Shown in pieces: positions 41,789-49,562 of a DNA stretch of 64,000 nt (within the stretch, counting starts at the first letter, position 1; the number at the start of each line of letters is the position of its first letter). A program made the position numbers and the translations under genes. Below the pieces are notes generated by a model. That model was not told the origin of the DNA, did not search any database, and was given only the letters and a program-made list of their open reading frames with translations. The DNA is from an uncultured Clostridia bacterium (GTDB taxonomy: Bacteria > Bacillota > Clostridia > Christensenellales > Aristaeellaceae), in NCBI GenBank assembly GCA_934667105.1, contig CAKULG010000008.1:55648-119647 (forward strand). The letters run 5' to 3'.

Positions 41789-42937
41789 TTATTCCTCGCC
41801 GAATACGCGCTTTACCGCCTCCAGGTAGGCGAAGCCGTCCTCCACGCTGGGCTCCAGGAAATTGCCCTCGGTCCATTCGTTCCAGGTGCTCAGGGTGATG
41901 AAATCGCCGGTGAAGCGTTCGCTCTGGGCGAAGGCCTTGGCGGCGCGCAGGGCGCGTTCAAATTCCGCCGGGTCTTTTTTATCCACAATCCAGCTGAAGG
42001 GATAGCCGATGGGATCGTATTGATCGCTGGGCACGGTGCGCGGGCTGCTGTCCCAGCCCTGGGAAACGGTGATGTTCACGGGCAGGTCGAAGCGCGCGGT
42101 ATCCTTCTGGAAGGTTTCGATTCCCTGCCGCATATACGTTTCGTAGGGGTATGCGGGCCAGGCGTAGCGCTCCGGCTCCTCGGGGTCGATGGGCCAGCTG
42201 TAGCTGACCACGCCGTCCAGCCCCAATTGACGGCACACCGCGTTGGCATGCTCCCTGGTTCCCCCCAGATTGGAGGAAACGCCCGCCAGATACATCTCCC
42301 CCAGCCCCGCCTGGCGCACCCGGGCGCGGAAATCCTCCAGAGCCATCCGCGCGCCGTCCGGGCCGCCCATATCCTCGATCAGGCGTTCGGGCATCCAGAA
42401 AATGAAATACAGCCTGCCATCCACCCGCAGATAATTTTCCCGCCAGAAATAATGCCGAATCATATACTGCGTCACATCGTGGAAAAGCTGAGGCGTAATC
42501 TTGCCCGAAAGCAGGCAGCGGCCCGCGTCCCGGTAGGCGGCGGGATGCACATAGATCGGATCGTGATTGCACCACATCAGGGCAATCTTCATTTTTTCAT
42601 TGTTTTTCGCCCCGAAAAAGCCCTCGTTCAGCGCCCGCAGGCGATAGCTGCCCTTGGTTTCGCCTTCGCCGAAGCCGTCGCCGAACCAATAGAAATCCCA
42701 GAAAAAGCCCTCCACCCCATAGGAAAGGGCGGCGTCGATCTTCTGCTCCATCACCCGGGGATCGCTCTCATCCGCGTAGCCCCACAGGGGGTGATACAAA
42801 TTGTGGCCCGGAAAGCGCGGGGCGGCATGCTTCAGCCCCTCCCATTCCGTCCAGTTTTTTCCGTGCCAGAGGTCGTTTCGAGGGTCGGGATGCCAATTGG
42901 GAAAATACCATGCGTAGACGGGAATTTTCTTGCTCAT
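41789..42937 (-). CDS. Glycoside hydrolase family 99-like / WbsX-type protein
   Basis: The 382-residue protein starts with PVYAWYFPNWH and contains NWTEWEGLK, YGVEGFFWDFYWFGDG, the DGRLYFIFWMPE strand and a C-terminal WNEWTEG. These match GH99-like (WbsX) domains, often found in glycan-processing loci; GH99 enzymes are endo-alpha-mannosidases, but the WbsX branch is poorly characterised. No signal peptide is present, so it acts in the cytoplasm. The start at 42937 is chosen from the nearest GGAGGAG; it follows the isomerase-like gene by 53 bases. Confidence 0.85.
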   Translation of the reverse strand: MSKKIPVYAWYFPNWHPDPRNDLWHGKNWTEWEGLKHAAPRFPGHNLYHPLWGYADESDPRVMEQKIDAALSYGVEGFFWDFYWFGDGFGEGETKGSYRLRALNEGFFGAKNNEKMKIALMWCNHDPIYVHPAAYRDAGRCLLSGKITPQLFHDVTQYMIRHYFWRENYLRVDGRLYFIFWMPERLIEDMGGPDGARMALEDFRARVRQAGLGEMYLAGVSSNLGGTREHANAVCRQLGLDGVVSYSWPIDPEEPERYAWPAYPYETYMRQGIETFQKDTARFDLPVNITVSQGWDSSPRTVPSDQYDPIGYPFSWIVDKKDPAEFERALRAAKAFAQSERFTGDFITLSTWNEWTEGNFLEPSVEDGFAYLEAVKRVFGEE

Positions 42938-42990
42938 AGGTCGCTCCTCCTCTTCCTCCATTCGTTTTCGCCCGGCGGCGTTTAGCGCTT

Positions 42991-44427
42991 TTATTTTCCG
43001 ATGATCTGCACGTCCACATTCAGCATGGTGGCCAGGGCCTGAATTTCCGCCAGATGATCACCCACGCCCAGGGCTAGATGATGCGTCGGCCCCGCCTGGC
43101 ACCACTGGCTGATAAACTGGGTGACGGGCATGCCGTCAAAGGCCACGCGAGTGTTGGTATTGCCCGTTTGGGGAATCGCCCCCGGGAGGGATTCGCCCCG
43201 GGCGGCCACCAGCTTAAAGCGGCCGTTCGGCTGATAATTGATGCTCAGCAGCGTGACCGGCCCTGTTTTCAGGCTGAATTCCACGCCGATGCCGCTGCCC
43301 GCCTTGCCGTGATACTGCTTCAGCTTGCGCAGCCGGGGCTTGCCCTCGCTGATGGCGATATTATGGGGGCCGTCGTGGCCCACCAGCACGCTGTTGGTGG
43401 GCAGATCGAAGGGATGCAGCTCGGCAAAGGAGCCGCCTCCGCCCAGCCTGCTCATAATCAGCATGGCGGCGGCGGTTTTCAAATCCGCCTCTCCCGCCAG
43501 GGGAACGCCCCGGCTGGTGAGCAGCGTGTTGCCCAGGATCATGCTGGCCCCCAGCTTTTCATACGGCGTGTTGGGCTCGCCCCGGTAATAATAGGCCAGG
43601 GCGGTGAGATGATTGTTTTCCACCAGCTTGTCCAGCGCGCAGGCCACCCGGGCCGACCAGGCCAGATCCTCGGGCTGAACGTAATCCGTCAGTGGATCCA
43701 GGGAGGGGGTGCAGATGGTGAAGGCGCTCTGAATCTCCTTCAGCTTCGCATCCACCGCCGCATCCGCAGCCTCCTCCGTCAGGCGGGCCAGCTCGCACAT
43801 TTCCAGCATTTTCACATGCGCGCCGAAGGTTCCTGCGAAGGCGGTGGGATCGGTGTGCATATCGTACATGCCCTCGTAGGTGTGGCCCAGATAGCCGAAC
43901 TGGGCGTATTTAAAGGCGGCCTTGGCGGCCATGGCCCGCTGCCAGGTGCGCAGCGCCCGGGCCGTTTCCTCCCGCTGGCTCTGCGCCTGCACGATGCAGG
44001 CGGGAATGCGCCGTCCCAGCCGCGCATACGCCCCCGCGATTTCCGGCATGGCGCACACATCGTCGTTCACCAGCTGCATATAGGTGGTGCAGCGTTCATA
44101 ATCCAGCCGGTCCAGCGGCTGCACCCCCACCAGCACCTGGGGCACATCCAAATACAGCGCGAAGGGCGCGGCCAGGGAAGAGGGCAGATACGTCGTCAGC
44201 AGCAGAAATATGCCGTCGATATCCCGTTTTTTCAGTTCTTGCACCACGCCGTAGGCTTCCTCCACCGTGGATACGTAATCGGTTACGAACACCTCCGCCG
44301 AATCGTCAAACAGCGGCAGCAGCGCCGCCGCCTTGGCGTGAAGCTCCGCCTGCAGGCCGGGAAACTGGGAAAAATAGATTTTGTGCCCCAGGGGAACCAG
44401 GGCGATCGTGCATTGATGCTTTTCCAT
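42991..44427 (-). CDS. L-arabinose/L-fucose isomerase-family protein
   Basis: The 478-residue protein matches the arabinose isomerase superfamily: LVPLGHKIYFSQFPGL at the N-terminus, the GYLGHTYEGMYDM region, and candidate metal ligands in GEADLKTA, FAELHPFD, GHDGPHN and GPTHHLALGVGDH (E, E, H and H at the AraA positions). Such enzymes interconvert aldoses and ketoses. With the GH99-like enzyme and the two dehydrogenases it suggests catabolism of an uncommon sugar. The ATG at 44427 is preferred over a GTG that overlaps the ribosome binding site. It is divergent from the second AraC regulator. Confidence 0.85.
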   Translation of the reverse strand: MEKHQCTIALVPLGHKIYFSQFPGLQAELHAKAAALLPLFDDSAEVFVTDYVSTVEEAYGVVQELKKRDIDGIFLLLTTYLPSSLAAPFALYLDVPQVLVGVQPLDRLDYERCTTYMQLVNDDVCAMPEIAGAYARLGRRIPACIVQAQSQREETARALRTWQRAMAAKAAFKYAQFGYLGHTYEGMYDMHTDPTAFAGTFGAHVKMLEMCELARLTEEAADAAVDAKLKEIQSAFTICTPSLDPLTDYVQPEDLAWSARVACALDKLVENNHLTALAYYYRGEPNTPYEKLGASMILGNTLLTSRGVPLAGEADLKTAAAMLIMSRLGGGGSFAELHPFDLPTNSVLVGHDGPHNIAISEGKPRLRKLKQYHGKAGSGIGVEFSLKTGPVTLLSINYQPNGRFKLVAARGESLPGAIPQTGNTNTRVAFDGMPVTQFISQWCQAGPTHHLALGVGDHLAEIQALATMLNVDVQIIGK

Positions 44428-44523
44428 ATTTTTATCCACCTCCAGCGGTATTGTAGCATGGGCGCGCGCCCGCCAGCAAGCGCATTTCCAATGAAAAATA
44501 GCACTTTTCGACCGTCATTTTTC

Positions 44524-44552
44524 TTGACGCGCCCGCAGTTTTTTTGTATAAT
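44524..44552 (+). promoter_or_regulatory. Promoter for the second AraC-type regulator
   Basis: TTGACG (44524-44529) and a consensus TATAAT (44547-44552) are spaced 17 bases, 33 bases before the ATG at 44586. On the opposite strand a TACAAT (44455-44450) may serve the isomerase operon, without a convincing -35. Confidence 0.8.
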
Positions 44553-44585
44553 GCAGAAGAAAAATACATGCCGGGAGGCCGCGCC

Positions 44586-45398
44586 ATGCTTCCGCCGCTG
44601 CCCATGGATTTTAACCTGGTGATTTCGCAAGTGACCCTGGCGCACCAGCAGGCCGCCAAGCCCGGCTATAGCTGGGATCTTTACCGTCAGCGCCGCAAAG
44701 AGTGGGGCGTGGTCTGCGTGCTGTCAGGAACAGGGGAATACGCCTACAGCGACCGCACGGTGGAGCTGCTCTCCGCCGGTTCCGTGGCGCTGATTCCGCC
44801 CACGACAGCCTATAGCTTTCAGGTGCCTCCGGATTGCCCCTGCTGCCTGCACTGCACGGTGAATTTCCTGGCGGACGATTCCTTTCTTTCCATGCTGGAG
44901 CCCGATCGCCTCTGCGTTTTCCGCCCGGCGGATTTTCATCATTTTCAGCAGTTGTTTCAGGAAATCGTCTCCCTGTGGAATCGCAAGCAGATGGGCTATA
45001 AAATGCTGGTGATGAGCAGGCTGTATCAGTTGATTCACGATATGCTGCACCTACAGATGCAGCAGAAAATCGCCCCGGGCATTTGGGACATGGTAGCCCC
45101 CGCCCAACTTTATATCGCCGAGCATCCCCAGGAGGCCCTGCGGGTGGAGGCGCTGGCGCGGCTGTGCAGCCTCAGCGCCACGCATTTCCGCCGCCTGTTC
45201 CGGCAGGCGTACGGCCTTTCCCCCGCGGCGTACATTCAGGGCATCCGCCTGGAAAAGGCCAAGGATTTGCTGCGCGTTCCCTCCTGCTCCATCGCGGAAA
45301 TCGCGGAGCAATGCGGCTTTTCCGATGCGAACTATTTCATTCGTTTTTTTAAACGCCAGATGGGAACAACGCCCCATCAATACCGGCGGCAGGGATAG
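44586..45398 (+). CDS. AraC-family transcriptional regulator
   Basis: The 270-residue protein has an N-terminal cupin sensing domain and two C-terminal AraC helix-turn-helix units (about 185-265: ALARLCSLSATHFRRLFRQAYG, IAEIAEQCGFSDANYFIRFFKRQMGTTPHQYR). It is divergent from the isomerase/GH99-like genes and is likely their regulator. The ATG at 44586 has a GGGAGG site; a frame upstream to 44544 lies within the promoter and is rejected. Confidence 0.9.
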   Translation: MLPPLPMDFNLVISQVTLAHQQAAKPGYSWDLYRQRRKEWGVVCVLSGTGEYAYSDRTVELLSAGSVALIPPTTAYSFQVPPDCPCCLHCTVNFLADDSFLSMLEPDRLCVFRPADFHHFQQLFQEIVSLWNRKQMGYKMLVMSRLYQLIHDMLHLQMQQKIAPGIWDMVAPAQLYIAEHPQEALRVEALARLCSLSATHFRRLFRQAYGLSPAAYIQGIRLEKAKDLLRVPSCSIAEIAEQCGFSDANYFIRFFKRQMGTTPHQYRRQG

Positions 45399-45510
45399 GC
45401 CCTGGAATTTTTGCATCGTTTTTTCGCCAATTTCTGTATAATTATAGGGAGCAAAAAAATTCCGCATTTCCTCCCGGCGCGGGGAGCGATGCGGCGCAGG
45501 AGGCGTTTTT

Positions 45511-46387
45511 ATACGCGATAATCTGTATTATTACGACGTATACCCCCGGGTGATTCCCGCAGGGAAAACCAGCCGGATCACCATCCGTCCCCTTGGGCGG
45601 CAATCCGCCTTTCTGCCGGGCACAGAGGTGGAAGTGAAGCCCCTAAACGACCGCAATTTCGATTTTGACGGCCGGGAGAAGGTGGCGAAAATCCTCTCTC
45701 TTTCCCCGGAGGCGGACGGCTGCCCTCGCCTGGATTTTCCATTTGAAATGGAAAGCGAATACTTCCTTTCCTTAGGGTGTGGATCGCTTCACGGTAGGGG
45801 CCTGCGTTTGGGCCGCGCGGCAGATCAAGGCGGCCGGGGGCCTGAGCGTGTTCGTGCATCCCTATTGGATTAACAATGCGTTCTCCATTCCCCCGAAGAT
45901 GAGCGACCTGTTCTTCGTCCAGAATGAATTCGACGCATTTGAAGTGTTCGGCGGCGAGCGGTATCTGGAGCAGAACGAATCCCAGCTGATTCACTATTGG
46001 GAGGCCAAGGGCCGGGGAACCAAGCTGGTTCCCAGCGGGGCCAGTGATTCCCACTCCGTGTATAACAACCCGGACGGCTACATCGGCAAAACCCTGGCGC
46101 TCTCTCCCCGGAACGAGCGCGTATCCTTGATCGAATCCATCCGGGCGGGCTATTGCGCGGCTGTGGAATGCATCAGCCCGGAATACCGCCTCTGCGCTCC
46201 CCTGCGCCTGGCACGGTACGGCCGCTTCTTGATGGAGAACTACTTCCCCATCCATGATGAATGGTGCGTGGAGGAAGGACGGCTGATGAAGGCCTATATC
46301 TGCGGCGAGGCGCAGGCCGCCCAGGAGCTGGCCCGGCTTTACGGCCGCACGGACGAACACCTGCTGCGGAAATATTTTGCTTTCTGA
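45511..46387 (+). pseudogene. Disrupted PHP-domain protein gene
   Basis: Two fragments in different frames belong to one family. The first (45511 to about 45775) encodes the N-terminal domain (LYYYDVYPRVIPAGKTSRI, IRPLG). The second (about 45779-46387) encodes the C-terminal part (DRFTVGACVWAARQI, GGLSVFVHPYW, SGASDSHSVYN). The middle with the HxH metal-binding start of the PHP phosphoesterase domain is deleted, with a frame change at the junction. A good AGGAGG site lies seven bases before ATA (45511), where an ATG is expected, so the start is also lost. It follows the second AraC gene on the same strand and a TATAAT box at 45439-45444. Confidence 0.75.
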
Positions 46388-46418
46388 TAAGAAGCAAGCA
46401 AGAGATCAATCTAATAAA

Positions 46419-46457
46419 CGGGGGATCGTTCTTTGGCTTTCAAAGAATGATCCCCCG
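46419..46457. repeat. Interspersed hairpin repeat, copy D
   Basis: A near-perfect inverted repeat (CGGGGGATCGTTCTTTG, loop GCTTT, then CAAAGAATGATCCCCCG) in the opposite orientation to copies A, B, C and E, followed on the plus strand by ATTATATTTTTG. It lies between the convergent PHP pseudogene and the DUF1622 gene and could terminate both. Confidence 0.8.
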
Positions 46458-46472
46458 CATTATATTTTTGTT

Positions 46473-46841
46473 TCAGCAGGCCTTCGTCAGCTTGGCGGCA
46501 GGCGCGCTTTCTTTCTTTTCTTCCTCTTCTTTTTTTTCGTTGCGGCTCTCCCAATGAATCAGCACGGTCATGGCCGCGCGAAGCACCACCGTGATGCCCA
46601 CCAGCCCCAGCGTTTTCACATCGGCGCTGGTCACGGTGCGCAGCACCTCGCTGGCCAGCATAAATTCCAGCGCCAGAGCGATGCCTTTGCCCAGCATCAG
46701 CGGCACAATGCCGTTATGCTTGATGCCGCAAATCATGCAGCGAATCGCCGTGCCCAGGATGATGCCCACTCCCGCGAATTCCAGCAGGAGAATCCCGTAT
46801 TGCGTAATCGTTATCAGCGCGTTTTCAAGAAATTCCAGCAT
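46473..46841 (-). CDS. DUF1622-family membrane protein
   Basis: The 122-residue protein has three predicted membrane segments (FAGVGIILGTAI, a weakly hydrophobic LGKGIALALEFMLASEVL, and LGLVGITVVLRAAMTVLI) and a charged K/E-rich tail, matching DUF1622 small membrane proteins of unknown function. The ATG at 46841 overlaps the end of the ribF-like gene by 17 bases, so it ends the Rnf-associated operon. Any link to flavin or electron transfer is only contextual. Confidence 0.8.
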   Translation of the reverse strand: MLEFLENALITITQYGILLLEFAGVGIILGTAIRCMICGIKHNGIVPLMLGKGIALALEFMLASEVLRTVTSADVKTLGLVGITVVLRAAMTVLIHWESRNEKKEEEEKKESAPAAKLTKAC

Positions 46842-47439
46842 AATCTTCCCCTTCTTTCTGGGTTTGGGGCCATGCCGTCAGCCCGTGCCCCAGCATTTCC
46901 CGGGCGGCGGCAAATTGCCCCGCCTGAAGCAGCCCGCGAACGGCGGTGCTGGATACCAGTTCGCCGTTTTCCAGCCGCACCGGAGGGATCACCGAAAGGC
47001 CGATCCCCGCTTGTTCACAATACGCTTGAATCAGCGCCGCGTTGCCTGCGGCCGCCTTGCCGAAGCGATAATGAAAGCCGATCACCAAATGTCGCGCCCG
47101 AAGCCGCCGCAGCAGCGTATCCTCGAAAAATTCCCGGGGATCCTGCCCTGCCAGGGCCGCGTCAAAATGGCTGTAAACCACCTGCTCGATCCCGTAGCGC
47201 TGCATCAGCGCCGCCTTTTCGGGAATTTGCGTAAGCACCAGCGCGGGGCGATGGGCCAGCACGGCGGCGGGCGGAACATCAAAGGTGTAGGCGCAGGGAA
47301 GCAGCCCCTGTTCCTTCCCCACCTGCGCCGCCCGGGCGATCAACGCCTGATGCCCCCGGTGCACGCCGTCAAAGGTGCCCAGGCAAACCACGGTTTCCCG
47401 GGAAAAGGGGGGCAGATCCGTCAGGCAAAGGCTGCTCAT
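46825..47439 (-). CDS. FAD synthetase domain protein (RibF lacking the kinase half)
   Basis: The 204-residue protein matches the N-terminal nucleotidyltransferase domain of bifunctional RibF: CLGTFDGVHRGHQALI, HFDAALAGQDPREFFED, GFHYRFGKAAAGN and VSSTAVRGLLQ. It should make FAD from FMN and ATP. The C-terminal riboflavin-kinase domain of usual RibF (about 310 residues) is absent, so it cannot phosphorylate riboflavin. In the same operon as ApbE-dependent proteins it would supply FAD, the ApbE substrate. The ATG at 47439 has a GGAGAG site; two alternative starts lie up to 18 bases upstream. Confidence 0.82.
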   Translation of the reverse strand: MSSLCLTDLPPFSRETVVCLGTFDGVHRGHQALIARAAQVGKEQGLLPCAYTFDVPPAAVLAHRPALVLTQIPEKAALMQRYGIEQVVYSHFDAALAGQDPREFFEDTLLRRLRARHLVIGFHYRFGKAAAGNAALIQAYCEQAGIGLSVIPPVRLENGELVSSTAVRGLLQAGQFAAAREMLGHGLTAWPQTQKEGEDYAGIS

Positions 47440-47466
47440 GCGCATTCTCTCCATCAATTGTATTTT

Positions 47467-47961
47467 TCAGGCGTCCAGCCCGTGAATCCGGCGGATCAGC
47501 ACCGTGGCCGCCACGCCCACCACCACGCCCGCCACAATGCCGCCCAGCAGCAGGAAGGGCAGGTAATACCGCAGCACATCCGTGGCCAGGAGAATGCTGG
47601 CCATGATGATCTGGCCGATATTGTGCAGCACGCCGCCAGCCACGCTGACGGCCACCTGGGAAAAAAGCCCCGTGCGCTTGAGCAGCAGCATGCCCGTCAG
47701 GCTCAGCGCCGCGCCAGCCACGCTGTATAGAAAGCTGGCCCCGGAGCCGAACAGCAGCGACACGCACAGCACCCGCACCAGCGAAATGCCCATGGCCTCC
47801 TTCCAGCCCATGCGGTACAGCGCGAAAACCACCGCGATATTCGCCAGGCCCACCTTGATGCCCGGGATGGCCACAAAGGGCGGCACCAGGCTTTCCAGAT
47901 AAGAAAGGATCATGGCCAGGGCGATCAGCAGCGAAAGAGACGTGAGCTTTTTTACGTTCAT
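47467..47961 (-). CDS. Gx transporter / heptaprenyl-diphosphate-synthase-component-I family membrane protein
   Basis: The 164-residue, five- to six-segment membrane protein begins MNVKKLTSLSLLIALAMILSYLES and contains VPPFVAIPGIKVGLANI and GGVLHNIGQI, matching the family annotated as Gx transporter or heptaprenyl diphosphate synthase component I. Members occur beside NusG-II proteins and flavin-transfer genes; to my knowledge the same pairing (EetA/EetB) occurs in the Listeria extracellular electron transfer locus. The start at 47961 has an AAAGGAG site; the longer upstream frame overlaps the NusG-II gene and is rejected. Confidence 0.85.
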   Translation of the reverse strand: MNVKKLTSLSLLIALAMILSYLESLVPPFVAIPGIKVGLANIAVVFALYRMGWKEAMGISLVRVLCVSLLFGSGASFLYSVAGAALSLTGMLLLKRTGLFSQVAVSVAGGVLHNIGQIIMASILLATDVLRYYLPFLLLGGIVAGVVVGVAATVLIRRIHGLDA

Positions 47962-47992
47962 GGCCGTTCTCCTTTCCGGAATTTTTGAAGGA

Positions 47993-48361
47993 TCAAAGGG
48001 ATAAATCCACGCCGTCCTCGCCGCCCTCGATGGTGACGGTGAGGCGGTTGGGCAGGCAGGTGACGCACTGCCCGTTATAGCGGATTTTTCCCTGACGAAT
48101 GCAAAGCCCGTCCGGGCAATCCGCATCAATAATCGCCGCCGCGCCATCCTGAATCTGAAGCAGGTTGGTTCCGCCGTTCAGGGAGTACTCGCCGGACTGC
48201 GAAAGGGCGTAGCGGGCGATTTCCTGGCCGCCGACGCGCACAACCGCCGCCGTTCCCGCCGTGCGGCGGCCGCCAACCCAAAGGAAGGCGGCCGCCGTCA
48301 GCGCCAGCAGCAGGGCGATCAAAATCGCGTCGCGTTTCCAGACGCGCTTTTTTTCGCTCAT
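47993..48361 (-). CDS. NusG domain II-containing membrane-anchored protein
   Basis: The 122-residue protein has a single N-terminal membrane segment (AILIALLLALTAAAFLWVGG) and an extracellular NusG-II-type domain with the DADCPDGLCIRQGKI and CLPNRLTVTIEG motifs; its three cysteines (two in the first motif, then CVTCLP) are typical of the family. It starts within the rnfA stop (ATGA overlap), so translation is coupled. Family members accompany Rnf and Eet-type loci; a role in handling flavin or quinone at the outer face is speculative. Confidence 0.85.
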   Translation of the reverse strand: MSEKKRVWKRDAILIALLLALTAAAFLWVGGRRTAGTAAVVRVGGQEIARYALSQSGEYSLNGGTNLLQIQDGAAAIIDADCPDGLCIRQGKIRYNGQCVTCLPNRLTVTIEGGEDGVDLSL

Positions 48362-48918
48362 CGGAAGGCCATCACTGCCATGGAAAGAATGGATGCGGCG
48401 ATCAAGGCAATGGGCAGGCCGCGGAAGGCCTTGGGCACATGCTTATTGCTGATCTTCTCCCAAACGCCGCTCATCAGCGCCAGCGCCAGGGCAAAACCCA
48501 GGCCCACGCCCAGGGCGGTCATCATCGCTTCGCCGTAGGAGGCGCAACTCATGGCGTTGATCGTCAGCCCCAGCACCGCGCTGTTCACCGCGATGAGGGG
48601 GGCGTAATGCCGGTCGGATTCACCCAGCAGCTTCCGGGCCGCGCCGTCCACCGCGTAAACCGCCGCGATCACGATCACAGTGAAAACAAGAATCTGCAAA
48701 TAACCCGCGGAAAGGGGCTCCAGAATGCATTTTTGCACCGGCCAGGCGATCAGGGTGGCCAGCAGCATCACCGCCAGCACCGCCGCACCCATGGCCCACG
48801 CCTTGGGCCGGGATTTGGAAAAGCCCAGGAAGGGGGCCGCGCCCAGCGCGCCCTGAAGGGCGTAATTGCCCGTCAGCAGGCCGCTGAACAGAATTACGAA
48901 TAAAGGCTGCATGTTCAT
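48358..48918 (-). CDS. rnfA: Rnf complex subunit RnfA
   Basis: The 186-residue protein has six membrane segments and RnfA/RnfE (NqrE/NqrD)-family motifs: GLLTGNYALQGALG near the N-terminus and APLIAVNSAVLG, with the NCxxxGxx-like region replaced by MSCASYGEAM. In Rnf it binds an iron-sulfur cluster with RnfE and carries ions. It overlaps rnfE upstream by four bases and NusG-II downstream by four. rnfB, normally the next gene, is missing. Confidence 0.9.
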   Translation of the reverse strand: MNMQPLFVILFSGLLTGNYALQGALGAAPFLGFSKSRPKAWAMGAAVLAVMLLATLIAWPVQKCILEPLSAGYLQILVFTVIVIAAVYAVDGAARKLLGESDRHYAPLIAVNSAVLGLTINAMSCASYGEAMMTALGVGLGFALALALMSGVWEKISNKHVPKAFRGLPIALIAASILSMAVMAFR

Positions 48919-49562
48919 TGCTTCTCCGCCTCCTTTTCCACATTGGCCGCCGCAAAGGCTTCACCCGCGCCGGAGAGGCTGCCGGGCCAGATCGCCTGCA
49001 GCAGCGCCGCCACAAGGCCCACCGCCAGCAGCCCGCCGGGAACCTGGGCCAGCATGGGGATGGTGTAATTCTTCATGCAGGCGATTTCAATGCCCGCAAA
49101 GGAGGCGCTGCCCAGCACCTCCCGCACCGCGGCCGTCGCCAGCAGCACCAGCGCGAACACCGCGCCCGTGCCCAGCCCGGACAGCAGGGATTTACCCAGC
49201 CCGCGCCCGGACACCGTTTCCTCCGCCTGCTGGAACACCAGCAGCTCCACCGCCAGCGCGGCCAGATACACGCCCAGAAGCTGATAAATATCAGGCAGCC
49301 AGGCGTTCATGGTCATCTGCGCGGCCGTGGTGAAAAACGCGGTCACGATCAGGGCGGCGGGCAGGCGCACTCCGGCGGGGATCACCCGCCGCAGCGCCCA
49401 CAGCGTCAGATTGCTCAGCAGGATAATCGCCAGCGCGGCCCCGGCCACGCCCAGCGCCGCCACCACGCTGCCCGTCATGGCGACGGCGGGGCACAGCCCC
49501 AGCAGCAGGATCACCAGCGGCTTTTGCACCGCAGGATTCTTCGCCTGAATTTTCTCACTCAT
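48915..49562 (-). CDS. rnfE: Rnf complex subunit RnfE
   Basis: The 215-residue membrane protein has RnfE/NqrD features: NPAVQKPLVILLLGLCPAVAMTGSVVAALG near the N-terminus, and six hydrophobic segments. It pairs with RnfA around the membrane iron-sulfur centre. The cysteine in GLCPAVA is at the expected site. The ATG at 49562 overlaps the end of the RnfD-G fusion gene by eight bases, so the true start is well defined even though the frame opens upstream. A C-terminal tail of about 15 charged residues follows the last segment. Confidence 0.9.
   Translation of the reverse strand: MSEKIQAKNPAVQKPLVILLLGLCPAVAMTGSVVAALGVAGAALAIILLSNLTLWALRRVIPAGVRLPAALIVTAFFTTAAQMTMNAWLPDIYQLLGVYLAALAVELLVFQQAEETVSGRGLGKSLLSGLGTGAVFALVLLATAAVREVLGSASFAGIEIACMKNYTIPMLAQVPGGLLAVGLVAALLQAIWPGSLSGAGEAFAAANVEKEAEKQ

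Noticed and set aside
47962..48147. Longer N-terminus for the Gx-family protein
   Set aside because: It overlaps the NusG-II coding sequence and is Arg/Ser/Pro-rich shadow sequence; the ATG at 47961 has an AAAGGAG site.
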